From contig JAKSZP010009309.1 in assembly GCA_022478985.1 (NCBI GenBank), positions 62,001 through 126,000 on the forward strand: a stretch of DNA of 64,000 bases, in the 5' to 3' direction. Positions 22,311 through 34,724 of the stretch are shown piece after piece. The translations under genes were made by a program, and so were the position numbers. The stretch is from Massospora cicadina. Taxonomy: Eukaryota; Entomophthoromycota; Entomophthoromycetes; Entomophthorales; Entomophthoraceae. The notes under the pieces are model-generated. The model saw only the letters and a list, made by a program, of their open reading frames with translations, made no database searches and was not told where the DNA came from. How positions within the stretch are numbered: position 1 is the stretch's first letter; every line of letters begins with the position of its first letter.

Positions 22311-22780
22311 GGTGTGGTATCATTGGAAAGATGAGTTTGGGTGGTAGTAATGGGTGTCTTTTTGTAAATTAAGGGTGTTACCACTGCAGCGGCCACGTCC
22401 TCTTCCATGGGAAGCCAATATCAAAATAGCCCTTATAAGGGCGAAATTTGATAAAACCAACTAGAGCAAAGGTGGCCGTTGCCAGCTCAATGATCGCTTT
22501 GTTAGCATATGGGAAGAGATGTCCATATTTGATGTAGAGGCAAAAGCAGATATTAGATTGAGGTAGGGCTAGGGGGTGGGTTAGGTGGACTTGTGCGAGG
22601 TACAGTGCTAAGTCTCTTGAGGGACAAAGTGGCCAGTTGTATTAGGCAGACTGGATGAGCTCATCCACACACGTTTGCCTGCTGGTCATTAAACGCTAGC
22701 AGGTGGAGCATCGCTGCCCCACACTGGGGCAGCAGGTGGTGGATCTGAGGCATAAAGGGAAAATATATGCTGTATAGGTG
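22311..22780 (-). pseudogene. R2 ORF, N-terminal third
   Basis: Minus-strand KYGHLFPYANKAIIELA (about 22.50 kb) matches R3 KYGNLFPYASVAIIEMA, and the start region LLPQCGAAM corresponds to the R3 start at about 55.25 kb. The reading continues across G2 into 16332. This shows that G2 landed inside the R2 ORF. Confidence 0.78.
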
Positions 22781-22989
22781 GCGTTGGAAAATTAACAGTT
22801 ACTCCTTATCAAAATCGCTCAAAAGTGATGTCAAGAAAAAGAGGGTGTTTTTTAATGTTACATATTTTTATTATAATGAAAAATTACCAGAATGTCTGAG
22901 CACACCAGACGGTTTTACACCACGATCTGGAGCTCACCTGCTAATGTAGAACAGGCTAATTTAATCCCCTTATCATTTATTTTAGTTTT

Positions 22990-23115
22990 TCTGTGCCCCT
23001 AGGGGCTCCTAGTGCAGGCAGCTTTGTAAGGTGAAACCCAGGGTACTGCCCCACTGCACAGGGGATGTTCGAATCAAGGCATATCAATGAACCTTGACTG
23101 CAGATGGGGTGGCTC
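22990..23115 (+). mobile_element. Possible tRNA-derived SINE remnant
   Basis: TAGTGCAGGCAG (23010-23021) resembles box A and GATGTTCGAATC (23064-23075) box B, at about 54 bp spacing. I found no target duplication and no second copy. It could instead be the 3' UTR of the LINE on the other strand. Confidence 0.35.
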
Positions 23116-23149
23116 ACACTACCCCAAAACTGACATATTCCTTACTTTT

Positions 23150-26100
23150 TGGTGTACTGGGCAGCAAAGGCTATCCAATCAGCTCAGATATATGCCAACC
23201 ATTCCATATTGTGAGGAATGAGACCAGACTGACCCCCGAGTTGGACTTACTTGAGGAAAGAGAATTGCCATAGCTTTCTTTGGCTATTTATATCCATAAC
23301 TTGACTATGGCCAAGGAGATCGTTGCTTGGATTCCTTATGAAGGAAGCAACGCTATTTTCTGGCAAGACATAGACCATAAATCATCTCCCCATATTGTGC
23401 ACTAAACCCTTAATCCCTCCTTGTCTTCTTGCAGACAAGGAGGAGCATACACAATCAGGATCTCTGGCCATTCTAGCTGGCTAAATGATATCATGCAAGT
23501 TGGTTGATATGCTCTATTAAGTAGGAGAACACTTCTCCATACAGCATCCACTTCTGGACACTATATGCAGATGTGCTTTGCCATCTACTCCCTCCACATA
23601 ACTTACAGGCATACAGAAGGTCATCCTCTTTTTGCTTACTTTACTTGCGCAGAATCATCCCAGTAACAGTATGTTGCTATGGATTTGGAAGTGAAAGTTC
23701 TGAACTGGTATAGACCAGCATCCCTTAACCTCCCCCATAGGTCCAACAGTCCTTGTTGTTTGCTATTAAAAAAGGTCTAAGATAAGACCGTTGAGTAGAG
23801 CCCTTTGTTCTGAAGATCCAGGAACTTGGTGGATGTGAACTTTGAAAGGCAGATACAATCACCTCCCACCTTTAGCCAGTCCCAAAGGATAAAGAGACTC
23901 TACTTTCTGGGGTATCTACAGCCCTCTCTTCCTCGTGGGAACACTTGCAGTTTTTGACCTCCATGACCTCATTAACAGGCTTCCCCAGCCTCTAATGCAG
24001 TCAGATAAGGGATTGCTTCCCCTTAGCAAGAGGGAAGTTCAGTTGCTTCCATAACATCACAAGCCTTCCTTACCAGCCCCTTAGAGGTACAGGCAACATT
24101 ATTGGCTGCTTCCACCCTAAGCACTCTTTATCCATTGTCATCAAGGAGGTCCCCCAATGAACCACCCTAATAAAGTGCTTGAAGGCCTTTCGCAGACAAG
24201 ATTTTATATCTAGTCACAATGCTCCTCCCAAAGGAGAATTGTACATATCCTTTTAATGGTCCACTCTTCACTCTTTATTCTCCCATTGCTGCCATCCCAA
24301 TATCTAAAATAATCCTTCTGGAAGCCTGGTAGGTTCCCCGCACTCAGTAGGGTCCCTTGATTGATTCCACAGATGACACTAAAGTCCTTGTTGTTCTGAT
24401 CAGTGCAAGCTTTAGCGAGGTAGTCCTCCACTATTAAAAATCGCGGAGCCTCCCTCTCTGGCGATCCATGCTACCCATTCACCTGTAGTGATCTGGCCAT
24501 AATCTCTAGATTAATTAGACCTATGCCCTCTTCTTCACCTCCTGACAAAGGCTCTCATAACTAATTTTTGATGTTTTCCCCCACCAGATGAACTGGATAA
24601 CTAAAATCTTTATTATTTTTATGGAAATGCAGGTGGTGGAACAAATTCAAAAATGTACCATATTCCTGAAAAGACAAAGTTTTCATGACAATGATTCTGC
24701 CAATATGATGAGAAAAGGCATTGCCTTTTCCCTGCCGCTTTATTATGATCACTAGCGAGATTGAGCCATATATTGTGCAGTGACGCTCACCCATGGATGG
24801 GGCACCTGAGGTTTAAAAACTCTTCACCTATTGCCATTTATAGAACTGAGCTCTTTGAAGCCATATACAATGTCGCCATCATGCCAATGGGTCTTCCTCA
24901 AGATTTTGACAGGTTGACCTTAGTGTTGCTTGCTAGTTGGTACATATTCAGAATGATCATCGTCACCTTATCCTCTTCCTCTGACGAAACATAATACAAG
25001 TTTAATTTGTAAACATTGATTGAGAATATTCTCCCCATCGATGGCAAGTTCTATCTAGTTTGAATCCCTGAGAGCCACTTAAAGGGTCTCTATTGCAAGA
25101 ACAAACAACAAGAATAGATGGAGGGTCTCCTTGACTCACGCCCCTACACACTTTTGAAAGGGTGGTAGAGGACCTATTGATAGTGAAAACTAATGAAGCT
25201 TCCCCATGAATTGCTTTAAGCAGTCTCAACAAGCGCCACTTAATTAAAACTCTACACAATATTTTCCTAAGAAACCCATGATATACCCAATCATACGCCT
25301 ACTCTTGATCAAGAAACAGTAGTCACCCCCTCTGGTCATAATGTTTACTTGCCCACTCTTCTATCAGGTGCAGCATCATCAGATTGTCAGAGATCAACCT
25401 TTTTTGGGATTAACCCATTCTGTTATTTACCAACAACTTCTTTCATTATCCCCTTAAGTTGATTGGTTAAATTTTTATCAAGATTTCATAGTCAATATTG
25501 AGCAAAGTCAAAATATGATAATTCACCAGGAGGGTAGGATTGCTATTCTTATATAATACCACCACCACACCTTTTGAAATGCTGGCTCAATAGTATTAGT
25601 GACTAGGAGTTGATTATAATGCTCAGTAAGAATCTCAGACATTTATGCTCAAAATAGCTCATATAGTTCAGGGACCAACCCATCCTACCCATAAACCTTG
25701 CCATTCTTTCCATTGCAGATGGCGTCTGACACCTCTGACTTGCTGAATTTTACACATAACAGATTTTTTCACCATCGGCAGTACCCCAGTACACTTAGGA
25801 GAACTTTGGTTGTATTGGGGTCATTCTCTGAGGGGCCATAGAGGCCTTTATAGTAAGATACAGTCACATTGGCCATGCGAGCTTCATCCATTACCTCAGC
25901 ACCCGCCTCATCACAAAGTGACAAGATCTTTGTTGAGGGTCTGAAAGCCCCTAATGCCTTGTGGAGTAGAGCTATATTGCCATTAGAATCCTCATCCCAC
26001 CTAGATTTCCTATGCTTAAGGTGATCTATAATGAAGGCTCCCATCAATTTCGCATACTGTCCACCTTGCTTGTGTAGCCATATGCCCCCATGACCATATA

Positions 26101-27350
26101 CTTCCTGCATATACTCTTAAAGTTTCTCTCCAAGGATTCATACCTCGAACATTTGGTCCTAGCTGACTCCCAAATATTTGACACTCCATCTTAAGATCCG
26201 CCTTCATCCGCAGCCATTTTACTGGTGCATCTGGCTTCCCTACAATCTGGCTTCTCCACCATCTCACCTTCTTCCTCATGATTTCCTGCAATGGAGACCA
26301 CTTTAAGAGTTCAGGGTTCATTATCCAGATCCTTTTCCCCGCAGCAGAAAACTTAAGGGTCACTAATCTGCAGTTCCAGAAGCCTGTGGTCTGAAGCACC
26401 TAGATCATGATTCTGAGGGATCAACTTACATCGACTTAGGAGAGGCTGAGCATTGAAACAAGGTCAATGCGGGAGAAATGGTCCCCTTGAACATGAGTCC
26501 ACCCAATCTCCCCTTTCACACCACATTCAACCTTCCACACATCCAGTAGGGCAAGATCTAGCATTAAAATGGCTACCTTTAAGCTCCAGGATCAGAACTC
26601 CAGTTGCTAAAGCTCCAACCCTGTCAACCCTAAAGCAGAAACAGTTCATGACTCGTCTAGCACTACTGACCCCATAATGCCTTCCTCCTAGATTCTCAGA
26701 TCAACCTTCTGGGGGATGCCTTTCTTTCAGAACCAGAATTGGGCGCATATAAATTGATAAACATAATTAATTACTTTTTCAAACTCCGAAATTACTGCCA
26801 TTGCCCTTACGGTACCAAAACCCTTTTATCAGTCACCTTGACCTTATCCACCCACCAGACCAAAATACCCCCTTTGTTTTATCATTTCCTTCTTACCCAC
26901 CCCTAAGGGTAAGTCCAAGTTTGGTTGATTCACCAATTGGGAATAGAATGATTGCTTAAGAGAGAATTGGTAAGGTCAATTCTATTTCACCCCATTTTGG
27001 ACTTATTCTTGATTTAGAAGCTGATAAGAATCCCCTGTTGTTGCAATCTAAGTTTCTCTCACTTCCATTTTCTGAGAAATTTAATACCCCGCTCATTAGT
27101 AAATTCAACATTAATTGCCATAGGTTAGAAACTAAAGAGCTTTGGCATCAGGATCTGGGGGTCCTCATCTTCTTCTGCCACAGCTGTTTTAGCGGGACCT
27201 CACATCTCCTCCCCAACCCAGCACTAGGCTGAGCCAGAGTTGGTGTATGTTTGATTACTGCGTCCACTGGAGACTTACCATCGCAAGGGTCCTAGACTGA
27301 AACCTTTTTCCATCAGTTGTTACTTTCAGTTTGGGATTCTATGCAATACT
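23150..27350 (-). pseudogene. LINE ORF2 (endonuclease and reverse transcriptase)
   Basis: Reading leftward on the minus strand, ASDHRLLELQISD at about 26.38 kb is the end of an APE-type endonuclease (S-D-H). The segments open at 26016-26399 and 25769-26110 match the endonuclease-RT linker (ends VSYYKGLYG). RGVSQGDPPS at about 25.13 kb is the RT motif before the catalytic loop. SNTKVNLSKS at about 24.93 kb is the motif after it, and between them the expected [FY]ADD reads YVSS. The C-terminal part follows at 24.2-24.8 kb. There are many stops. This is an L1-like clade element; it encodes nicking and target-primed reverse transcription. Confidence 0.82.
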
Positions 27351-27399
27351 ATCACTAACAGGCAGCTCCCCTATCACCTCCACCTCTTCCCATACAGGA

Positions 27400-27618
27400 T
27401 TAGCATGAACCATCTCACCTACATTTACTGTGGTAGCTCTACTCATATGTAATTGAGTGATGGGGAGAACCCCACCTTTTGGGAGTAAAACTGTTCCAGA
27501 ATGTCCTTTGCAGATTGGGACAACATGCCACTAAGATCAATTTGGAGCCCAGTAGCTTCCTGTACCTTCCAGGTTCTCCTAGACTCCTTACTGACCTTCT
27601 TGGAATTAGTAAGATCAC
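27400..27618 (-). pseudogene. LINE ORF1, C-terminal end
   Basis: Minus strand LTNSKKVSKESRRTWKVQE... up to a stop near 27440. The reading resumes the ORF1 that is interrupted at 41480, with G3 sitting between the two parts. Confidence 0.6.
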
Positions 27619-28826
27619 TGATATCAGATCACTTAACATGTGAGGCCAATTAGCTGCTTAGGGGGTCTACTTCACGCAAATTAGGCATCTGAAAACCTTC
27701 GTTCAGATCCTAATCATCCTCATAGAGCAAATTCTCCTTGGATGCTACCCATTGTAGAATTGATCCCTTTGGTAAATTGTTTATGCTCATGGCTATTCTC
27801 TTATTGACGCTCTCTGACATGTTCATTATATGTTAGCCCTTGGGAATCAATGGAAGCCAATCAAACCTCTCCCTTGGCAGCTCATCTCCAGGGTATCCGC
27901 GATATTGAGTGTTTTTAAACAGAGCAGATTTCATTCTGGTTACTATATTCTGCTTAATTGCTAATCCCAGACTGACTACTGGAATTTAGATCACTTAGGC
28001 CGCTATAAGTGAAATAAGAAGGAGAAAACCAAGATTCTTTGAAAAGGTTTTTTATTAGATTAAAAAGTGAAGTATTTATACTTCTAATGAAAGATCAAGA
28101 AATAAATGAATGATAATTGAAAAATAATTTGAAAATTTGGGTAGCAATATTGGGGATTTTCAAGATCCCCTAGTGAGGCGGCGTCTGACTGACAATTTAA
28201 GTGCTTCATCCATTTAAGATAATTCCTATATCTCAAATTCCTTCTAGAAGAAATTACCCTTGAACCTGGATGCCAAGCGGCCCTTTCTTCTGTACCTGCT
28301 TCTGAGTTTTGAAGTAACATCTTACCTGGTTATTGCTTTATTACCAGATTTAGTAATATGCTTCTCAACATTTGGTTTGTGCAATGTCACTTCTCTAATA
28401 TTTCTCAAATCATTTTTTTGAGTGACTCTAAAATGGGTGTTGGCAATATTTTGTAATATCACACAAGAGCCTCAATTGTTACCATTTTGGTAATTTGGTC
28501 AAATCATCACTTCATCATTGGTGAGTTGAAAATTATTTCTGCTTTCCAAAGGTATGAAAGGGGTTCAATTTTCATAGTGTCCTTGGGCGACGTCATTACC
28601 TTCATATAGAAAATCTTTTGAAAACGTCAGGTGGAAAATATTTCTCATAACATCACTATGATCATGGTCGAAAATTTTTGTCTTGCCTGCATCTATAAAA
28701 GGTGTTTATTTAACTCCAGCCGCGGTGGGCAAGTTGCCCACACTTCCGCTAGTTTGGGTTTAAATCTGTGTTATTCAGATGTTTTAGAAATGATCTGCTG
28801 GTACCCTTATGGCCTCATCCACGACA
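27619..28826 (-). repeat. 3' LTR of G3
   Basis: Minus strand begins TGTCGTGGATGAGG directly after a purine tract (GGGAGGGGAAG, 28827-28837). It matches 40271-41479. Confidence 0.88.
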
Positions 28827-28849
28827 CTTCCCCTCCCAAGAAAAGACTG

Positions 28850-30150
28850 GAAGAATGTCCTCAGGTGCTGTATATGAGCTCTATTAAATACAATGTTAGT
28901 ATCAGCACCCTAATAGAGTATTCAGCTCCTCTCTTTGCCAAGACAGTAGCAGGCCCAGTCCAGATGGCCTGTAACTTCTCTTACTGTGATACCCATAAAT
29001 GATAGAACAAAGCTTGGTACTAGGCTGAAATCCAGTAGCCTAGTTCATCTCTGACTCTCCAGTTGACTTTGATGGTAGTTGCCTTTATATTGTCTGAGGA
29101 TTACAGTTGAATTCTAATAAGTTTATCAGTAACTCCTGCTGATAGCTTCCAGGCGTCAGGTTATTTCAATCCTCTGTAATAATTGGTGCTAGTAGTGTAA
29201 AAACTGCTTCTCACCCATAAAGGGCTTTGAAAGGGGACACCCAGTCACTCAGTTGTGGTTCAACTGGTAAGCCAACAATGATAAGGGCAGCAACTGATAC
29301 CATCTTATTTGTAATTGGGGGTCATCTTCTTAGAATTCCTCCCAAGGTGTCATTGACTAGCTTGATGCTTCTGTTTGAGATTGGGGTGTATAAAGTATTA
29401 ACTGCTGTTTCACTCTCACTAGGTCCATTAACTTTCTCACCACACCTGAGATAAAATTCTTCTAATTGTCTGAAAGCAATACTTGAGGGCAATTGTGCCT
29501 TGTTATAACTTGGTTGTAAAGGAAGCGAATGGTTGAGTTTGCAATGTACGTTTTGACTATAGAGGCTTTACCCACTTGGTGAAGTGGTCAATTGCTACAA
29601 TGATGAGCTTTGATCCACTGGAGGCAGTCAGTAAGGGTCCACTACGTTAATTGATGCATTGCTGAAGGGTTCTGTAGGTGGTTTTAGTAAATTCAAAGAG
29701 CTCCTTAGTGGGCAGAAACTTCCACATGGTTTACATAAAACACACGCTTGATGCATTTCGTCAGACATACATTCCCAGTAGAAACAGTCCTTCAGGTATG
29801 CCAGAGTTTTCTGAAATTGTCCGTGGGATACATGCCTATGTGCCTCCATCACCAATTCCATTTGATCACTGGACATAATATAATAGTACCACTTGTTTTC
29901 GCCTTCTTTTGTAGGTTTCCATCAGCATGCTGGTTGTCTTTGGAACATCTTATCAGGAAAGTCTTTACTTTATATGTTTCATACTGCCAGGCTTTTTCTA
30001 ATAGCTTAATTAAGTTGTAAAATTAATCACTCTCAGCGCTTGCAAGTGGATCATTGGAAATTGTGATAGGCCATCAGCGTTAAGGTGTTAACCCCTGCTC
30101 AGTGTATGATCTTGAAATCAAAGTCATGAAGTAGTACTGCCCAGCGGGAA
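28850..30150 (-). pseudogene. G3 integrase
   Basis: The zinc-binding N-terminus is open at 29628-29876: HRHVSHGQFQKTLAYLKDCF, then CVLCKPC, then the first core strand ASINVVDPY with Asp changed to Asn. The remaining core and C-terminus are too decayed for me to place catalytic residues. Confidence 0.72.
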
Positions 30151-30159
30151 AGGCGTCTG

Positions 30160-30735
30160 TCAGGATCCTTCATGTTCTGCAACCAGTGGAGTGATGTGTG
30201 ATCCATTACTATCTTAAAATAAACCCTTTACAAGTAAGGTCTGAAGTGTTTAACCAAACAGATCACGGTCATGCAATCTCTCTCAGTGTCAGTGTAGTTC
30301 TTTTCTGCTTTGCTGAACACCATAGAATAGTACTTGATTGGGTGATCCACCCCTTCTTCATCTATTTTATTTATTTGAGGCAAGCCGACCAGGGGACGGA
30401 CATTACCAAAATAGAGAAAGAAAGTATTGACATGAAACCTGAGCAGGGTCAACTCTGTCATAGAAATTTTTTTTCACCTCTGGATCGGGACTCAGATTTT
30501 TCTGGTTACATCATGGGCAAGGTTTTCGTGTTATTATACCTAATAACCGCCAATAGCTTCCTTTGGCTGGCACCCTGATTAATATGTGAAGGGAGGCCCC
30601 TTCTTCATCTAATTGTTCCAGTATTGCGCCAAGTCCAGCATAACTGGCGTTAGGAATAGAAGTAAAAGGTTTTGTTGGAAATTAGGGTAGGCCAAGATTG
30701 GCGCTTCTACTAATATTGCCTCTAATTCCTCTAAG
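30160..30735 (-). pseudogene. G3 RNase H, interrupted by SINE B
   Basis: Minus strand NASYAGLGAILEQLDEEG (right of the SINE, from about 30.67 kb) joins VDHPIKYYSMVFSKAEKNY (left of it), restoring the RNase H start. The first catalytic Asp is Asn. The connection NQRG-type end near 30.16 kb includes NLKNMKDPDRRL-like sequence. The join shows that the SINE came after the domain. Confidence 0.78.
30365..30596 (-). mobile_element. tRNA-derived SINE, copy B (5'-truncated)
   Basis: 232 bp flanked by the perfect 15-bp duplication CCCCTTCTTCATCTA (30350-30364 and 30597-30611). It matches copy A from its 3' tail to just before the box B region; the tRNA-like head is missing. Confidence 0.93.
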
Positions 30736-31403
30736 GCCTGCACCTGTTCCAGGCCCCACTCAAACTTTGTTTTTTAGTCAGTATGTATGTGAGGGGAGTA
30801 GCCAAGTCCATGAAATGGGGAAAGAACTGCTGGTAATATATCACCATTCCAAGTAACACTTGGATGTCCCTCATGCTCCTGGGTGGCTCCATAGCCACAA
30901 TGGCTTTAACCAATCCTCTTGAGTCTTGAGTCCGCTAGGGTTGGTCTCATGCCTGAGGAACTCTAATTGTATTTTAAAAGAGGTGCACTTGTTCCATTTT
31001 AACTTCAGATTAATACTCGCAGTAATATAAAGACCTCATAGAGGTGCTTCAGATGCTCTTGGAATGTTCAACTGATTATAGTAATGTCTTTGAGATAAAT
31101 CATCATGCTAGTTAACTTGAGATTACCAAAAATGTGATCAATCACATGCTGGAAAATAGCAGGGGCTTTGCAAAGCCCTTCAGCTTTATTATGGGCTTGA
31201 AATACACTTACTACTGATCTGGGTGCACTTCTCCTAATCTGGTGAGAGCTCCATCTGCCAGTAGCTGCTGGCCAGATACATTATTGAGAAGTATTTTTGA
31301 ACTTCCCAGGCGTTTTAGAGCATCATAAATGTGCATATGCAGGTAAGGGTCCTTTTAATTATCTCACTTAAATGGCAGTAGTCCAAGACTACGCAATAGG
31401 TTC
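30736..31403 (-). pseudogene. G3 reverse transcriptase, C-terminal part
   Basis: DIQVLLGMVIYYQQFFPHF is the thumb-connection motif. The catalytic strand at about 31.10 kb reads MIYLKDITI, YLKD for YxDD, so the first Asp is lost. Upstream, CVVLDYCHL borders the G4 insertion at 31403. Confidence 0.82.
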
Positions 31404-32006
31404 TGTCAGTACCAAGGGGTTTGACCACTTGTCCCTTTATTTTTTGAGGCCAGGAATCCCAAAGTTCCTAAATGCTGGATTAAGCGTTTATTGCTTTCCT
31501 TGGCCAGAAAGTCTTTCTTCAGGTTAACGTTCCTGGAGTAAAAGATCCTAACTATTAGTTTGTCCCTAAAACTTATAAGTAGACCAATTTAAGCAAATGG
31601 CAAAAAGAGTGTAATCTTTATTTTCTTAGAATCCAAATTATAAGAGATATCAAGGAGGTTTCTTGGTCAATCTTAAAGTGACCCAAGCCAAGATCTATAA
31701 TCATTACCGATTGAGGATTCTGTGGCAGGCTGGTCATCTCAGTCAAATAGGATTTGCTCTCTGCATGTTTTGGGTATGAACCCCAAAAATTAGGAGGTTT
31801 CAGGAGAATAGTATTTGACCACATTAGTTGGGGATTGTCCCCAATATTGAGAGGGCTCAAAATTTGTCAGGATCATCCATGATATTGAGAGGGCTTGAAA
31901 GTCATTGGGGTTATCCCTAATACTAGTTCCATCTATTTTAACGGATTGGGTTTAATTCCTGTCATTTGACTCATGCAAATCTTTGATTTGAGCAGGAATA
32001 CCAACA
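31404..32006 (-). repeat. 3' LTR of G4
   Basis: Minus strand begins TGTTGGTATTCC after the purine tract AAGAGGGGCTT and ends TACTGACA. Confidence 0.92.
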
Positions 32007-32009
32007 AAG

Positions 32010-33150
32010 CCCCTCTTAATCTTGGCGTAGGGGGGAAAAGATGTAGAAAATGACTATGTATGTGATTTACCAAAGTACCCTGAACAACCTCTAAAATTGG
32101 GTTTTCATTACCCCACTTATAAATGACTTTGTAGGGCCTCAACCAGTTGGTCCCAATTTGTTATCACAATCTCCCAACTAATGATGGTATAAAAGAACTA
32201 AGTCACCCGGTTGAAAGGTGTTTAGAGGTTCATGTTTTTTATTAAGCCGACTTGTTTCTCTACTAGTTGTAGCAGAAAAGTTCTTGGAAGCTAAAGTCTG
32301 AAGTCAGATTATTTCATTGGCAATGCTTTGCATAGTAACTTCAGGAGCATCAGGTAAAGCTTGATCTAATATGGCCTGCACTTTAGAAGGCAATTGGGAT
32401 TTATCAATACAAAGCCTGGAAGGGCGACATCTTAATTATTCGATGATAGCTTATTCTGTAGGCCAGAATTGCACTAGGCAAATATTGGGGCCAGTGAAGA
32501 GAGTTGGTCGTGGCCATTTTCTGGAGGGCGGCAGTTAGGGTATCATTTGCCCGCTCTACCATTCCATTGGTTGCAAGATGGTATGGAGTGGAAAATACCT
32601 AGGTGGATCCCATCAGTTTAGCTAAATCATTTACCAGCGATGATCATAAGTTTTTACCATTATCAGAAAGAATTATGTTAGGGCACCCATGCTGGGTGAT
32701 AATCCAATTATATAAGAATGTGACAGTAGCTTTTGCCAAAGTGGATGGTATAAATACAGCTTCAATCCACTTAGTTAAATGATCCACGGCTAGAAGGAGA
32801 GCCCATGACCATTAGAGACTCGATGGAGAGGTCCCAATTATCTATGCTAATAGTATGGAAGGGTTCACAAGATTGAACCACTGGATTTTAAGATTGGGGA
32901 TTAGGTCCAGCTTGACTTTTACATACCAGGTAGGACTCTAATAAACCTTGGATTGAAACAAGCATTCCTTACCAGTAGCATTGAGTCTTGAGCCACTGGT
33001 AAGTTTTCCAAGTTCCCCACAGATTCTGACTTGCCAATGTCCCTCCAGTATGACGTCAGTTTTAAGCCAAAAGTCGTACATAGGGCAACCATTTCTGGTA
33101 CACAAGTTTGTATAGTTGGCCAATTTTGACTTGAAGATTCGCCAATCTTT
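32010..33150 (-). pseudogene. G4 integrase
   Basis: From right to left on the plus strand: a weak zinc-binding end (about 32.94-33.12 kb), then TISIDNWDLSI with Asp 1, VDHLTKWIEA, HGCPNIILSDNG with Asp 2, YHLATNGMVERANDTL with Glu, and a GPY/F-like RPYKVIYKWGNENPILEV (about 32.1 kb). All three acidic residues survive, though frames are broken. The frame ends just before the LTR. No chromodomain. Confidence 0.85.
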
Positions 33151-33169
33151 TTGCTATTTCATTTTGAAG

Positions 33170-33660
33170 GGTCAGGGATTAGTTTTTCCATAATTGAAAT
33201 TGCGTAAGGAGGTCGTAGAGTTGATCCTCTTCTGGGCCAATTAAAGTTATTATGGGAAGCCAGGATAGGCAATCTGCATTTTGGTGTATCAGCCCTTGTT
33301 GATGAATAAAGGAAGAATCGTAGTTTTGAAGTTTTAACACCCAGCAGGCTAACCTCCCATCGGGGTCCTTCATTTGCTGTAGCCATTGTAGGGAAGCTGA
33401 TCAGTAATTATGATGAATTGTTTCATGTATAAATAATGTCAGAAATGCTTAATAGCCAGTAGTAACACCAATCATTTGCAATCCGTAATGCTATAGTTGC
33501 ATTTGGCTCTGATTAAAGTTTTGCTATAGTAGACAATAGGAAGAGCTACTAAGTTTTTGTCATGCTGCAAAAGTATGGCTCCAATGACTATATTGCTAGC
33601 ATCAGTAAAGAGGAGAAAAAGCTTATTAAGATTAGGATGTATTAGTACTGGAGATTGGGA
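33170..33660 (-). pseudogene. G4 RNase H and connection domain
   Basis: MKDPDGRLACWVLKLQNYD and HQQGLIHQNADCLSWLP (33179-33386) form the C-terminal part. The N-terminal part near 33.5-33.6 kb is decayed. Confidence 0.8.
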
Positions 33661-33797
33661 GAGAGAGATAGCAGGTCAAAGGCCTGCTGTTGTTCTTCTT
33701 TCCACTTGAAGGGTACTCTTTTCTTTATAAATTTACTAGAGGCTTGGAGGTGTTAGCAATGTGGGGAATAAAGTGGCGGTAAGATCTCACCATCCAC

Positions 33798-34570
33798 TTA
33801 AAACTTGTACATCTCATAGGGATTTAGGGGGGACATCTTGGAAATGACCAGGACCTTGTTGTCCATCGGGGATATTCCAAATTTTCCTAACTCATGGCCT
33901 AAAAAATCTATTTCATTATGAAAGAAGGAGCATTTTGACAGCTTTAGTTTTAATGAAGCTTGACATAACCACTGTAAAACTTGCCTGAGATGATCTATGT
34001 GTTTGTTAAAGGTTCTCAAAAAACGGTAATATTTTGAGATAAACTAGCAAATATGAACGTTTTAAATCACCAAAAGGTCCGTACATGGCGCGTTGGTAGG
34101 TAGCAGGGGCGTTAAATAACCCCTGCGGCATTTAAGTGGGCTTGAACAATCCTTTGCTTGAGATGAGGGCGCATTGTTCACAATTCTATAGCGATAAATT
34201 GACTTGCCAGTATTTGCTGGCAAGTTCCATTGCCAAAAAATAATGAGAACCCAACATCAAGCGTAAGGAGTCATCTATATGTGGCAATGGATAGCTATTT
34301 TTTCTTGTGATTAAATTGAGGCGGCGATAATACATGACAACATGGTGGCCACCATCCTTTTTCTAAATTGATAAGAGTGGGGAAGCCCATGGGCTTTTAG
34401 AAGGCTTGAGTAACCCGGCTTCCAAAAGTTGCTTTAGCTCTATGGTCACTTGAGATTCCTCAACTTTAGATTTTCTGTATGGCTGAGATTTGAATGGAGG
34501 TTGAGCCTCAATCTCAATTTGGCGAATTTCCATGGACATTTTTCTGTAATCACTTGGCCCCAAGGAAAAA
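33798..34570 (-). pseudogene. G4 reverse transcriptase
   Basis: KPSKSPWASPLLSI (34.37 kb) is the finger motif. The catalytic strand near 34.05 kb reads VYLKI where YxDD is expected, so both Asp are lost. HIDHLRQVLQWLCQASLKLK and FLGHELGKFGISP (33798-34019) are the palm-thumb motifs. Confidence 0.85.
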
Positions 34571-34724
34571 TATCACAATACTCCTCAAGGAGGTCTTCAA
34601 CGTTATGGCTTTTAACAGGGGTGAGATTGTCTTTAATTCTACTTTCAACCAGAGCTATTTTGGAAAGGGATCAAATCCTAAACCTTGTAAAGAGCCAAAA
34701 AAACTCACATCGGCAATATTTTTA

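Larger units (their letters stand above)
14973..22848 (-). mobile_element. Retroposon R2 (R family), split by G2
   Basis: The 20-bp sequence TTTTTAATGTTACATATTTT occurs at 14953-14972 and again at 22849-22868 as a target duplication. Removing G2 and one CCATG copy leaves about 1.9 kb, the same size as R3 (1893 bp). The minus strand carries one decayed ORF like that of R3. Its 3' end (14973-15020) is the tail shared with the SINEs. It has no LTR and no RT, so it is a non-LTR retroposon needing outside machinery. Confidence 0.87.

Noticed and set aside
22680..22745. CAGCAGGTGG-type repeats as a regulatory hairpin
   Set aside because: They are the minus-strand start of the R2 ORF (GCTGCCCCAG region), conserved with R3 as coding sequence.
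28084..28320. A frame (MLLQNSEAGTEERAAWHPG) that occurs again at 40784-40975
   Set aside because: Both lie in the paired G3 LTRs; the duplication is explained by the LTRs and there is no sign of selection.
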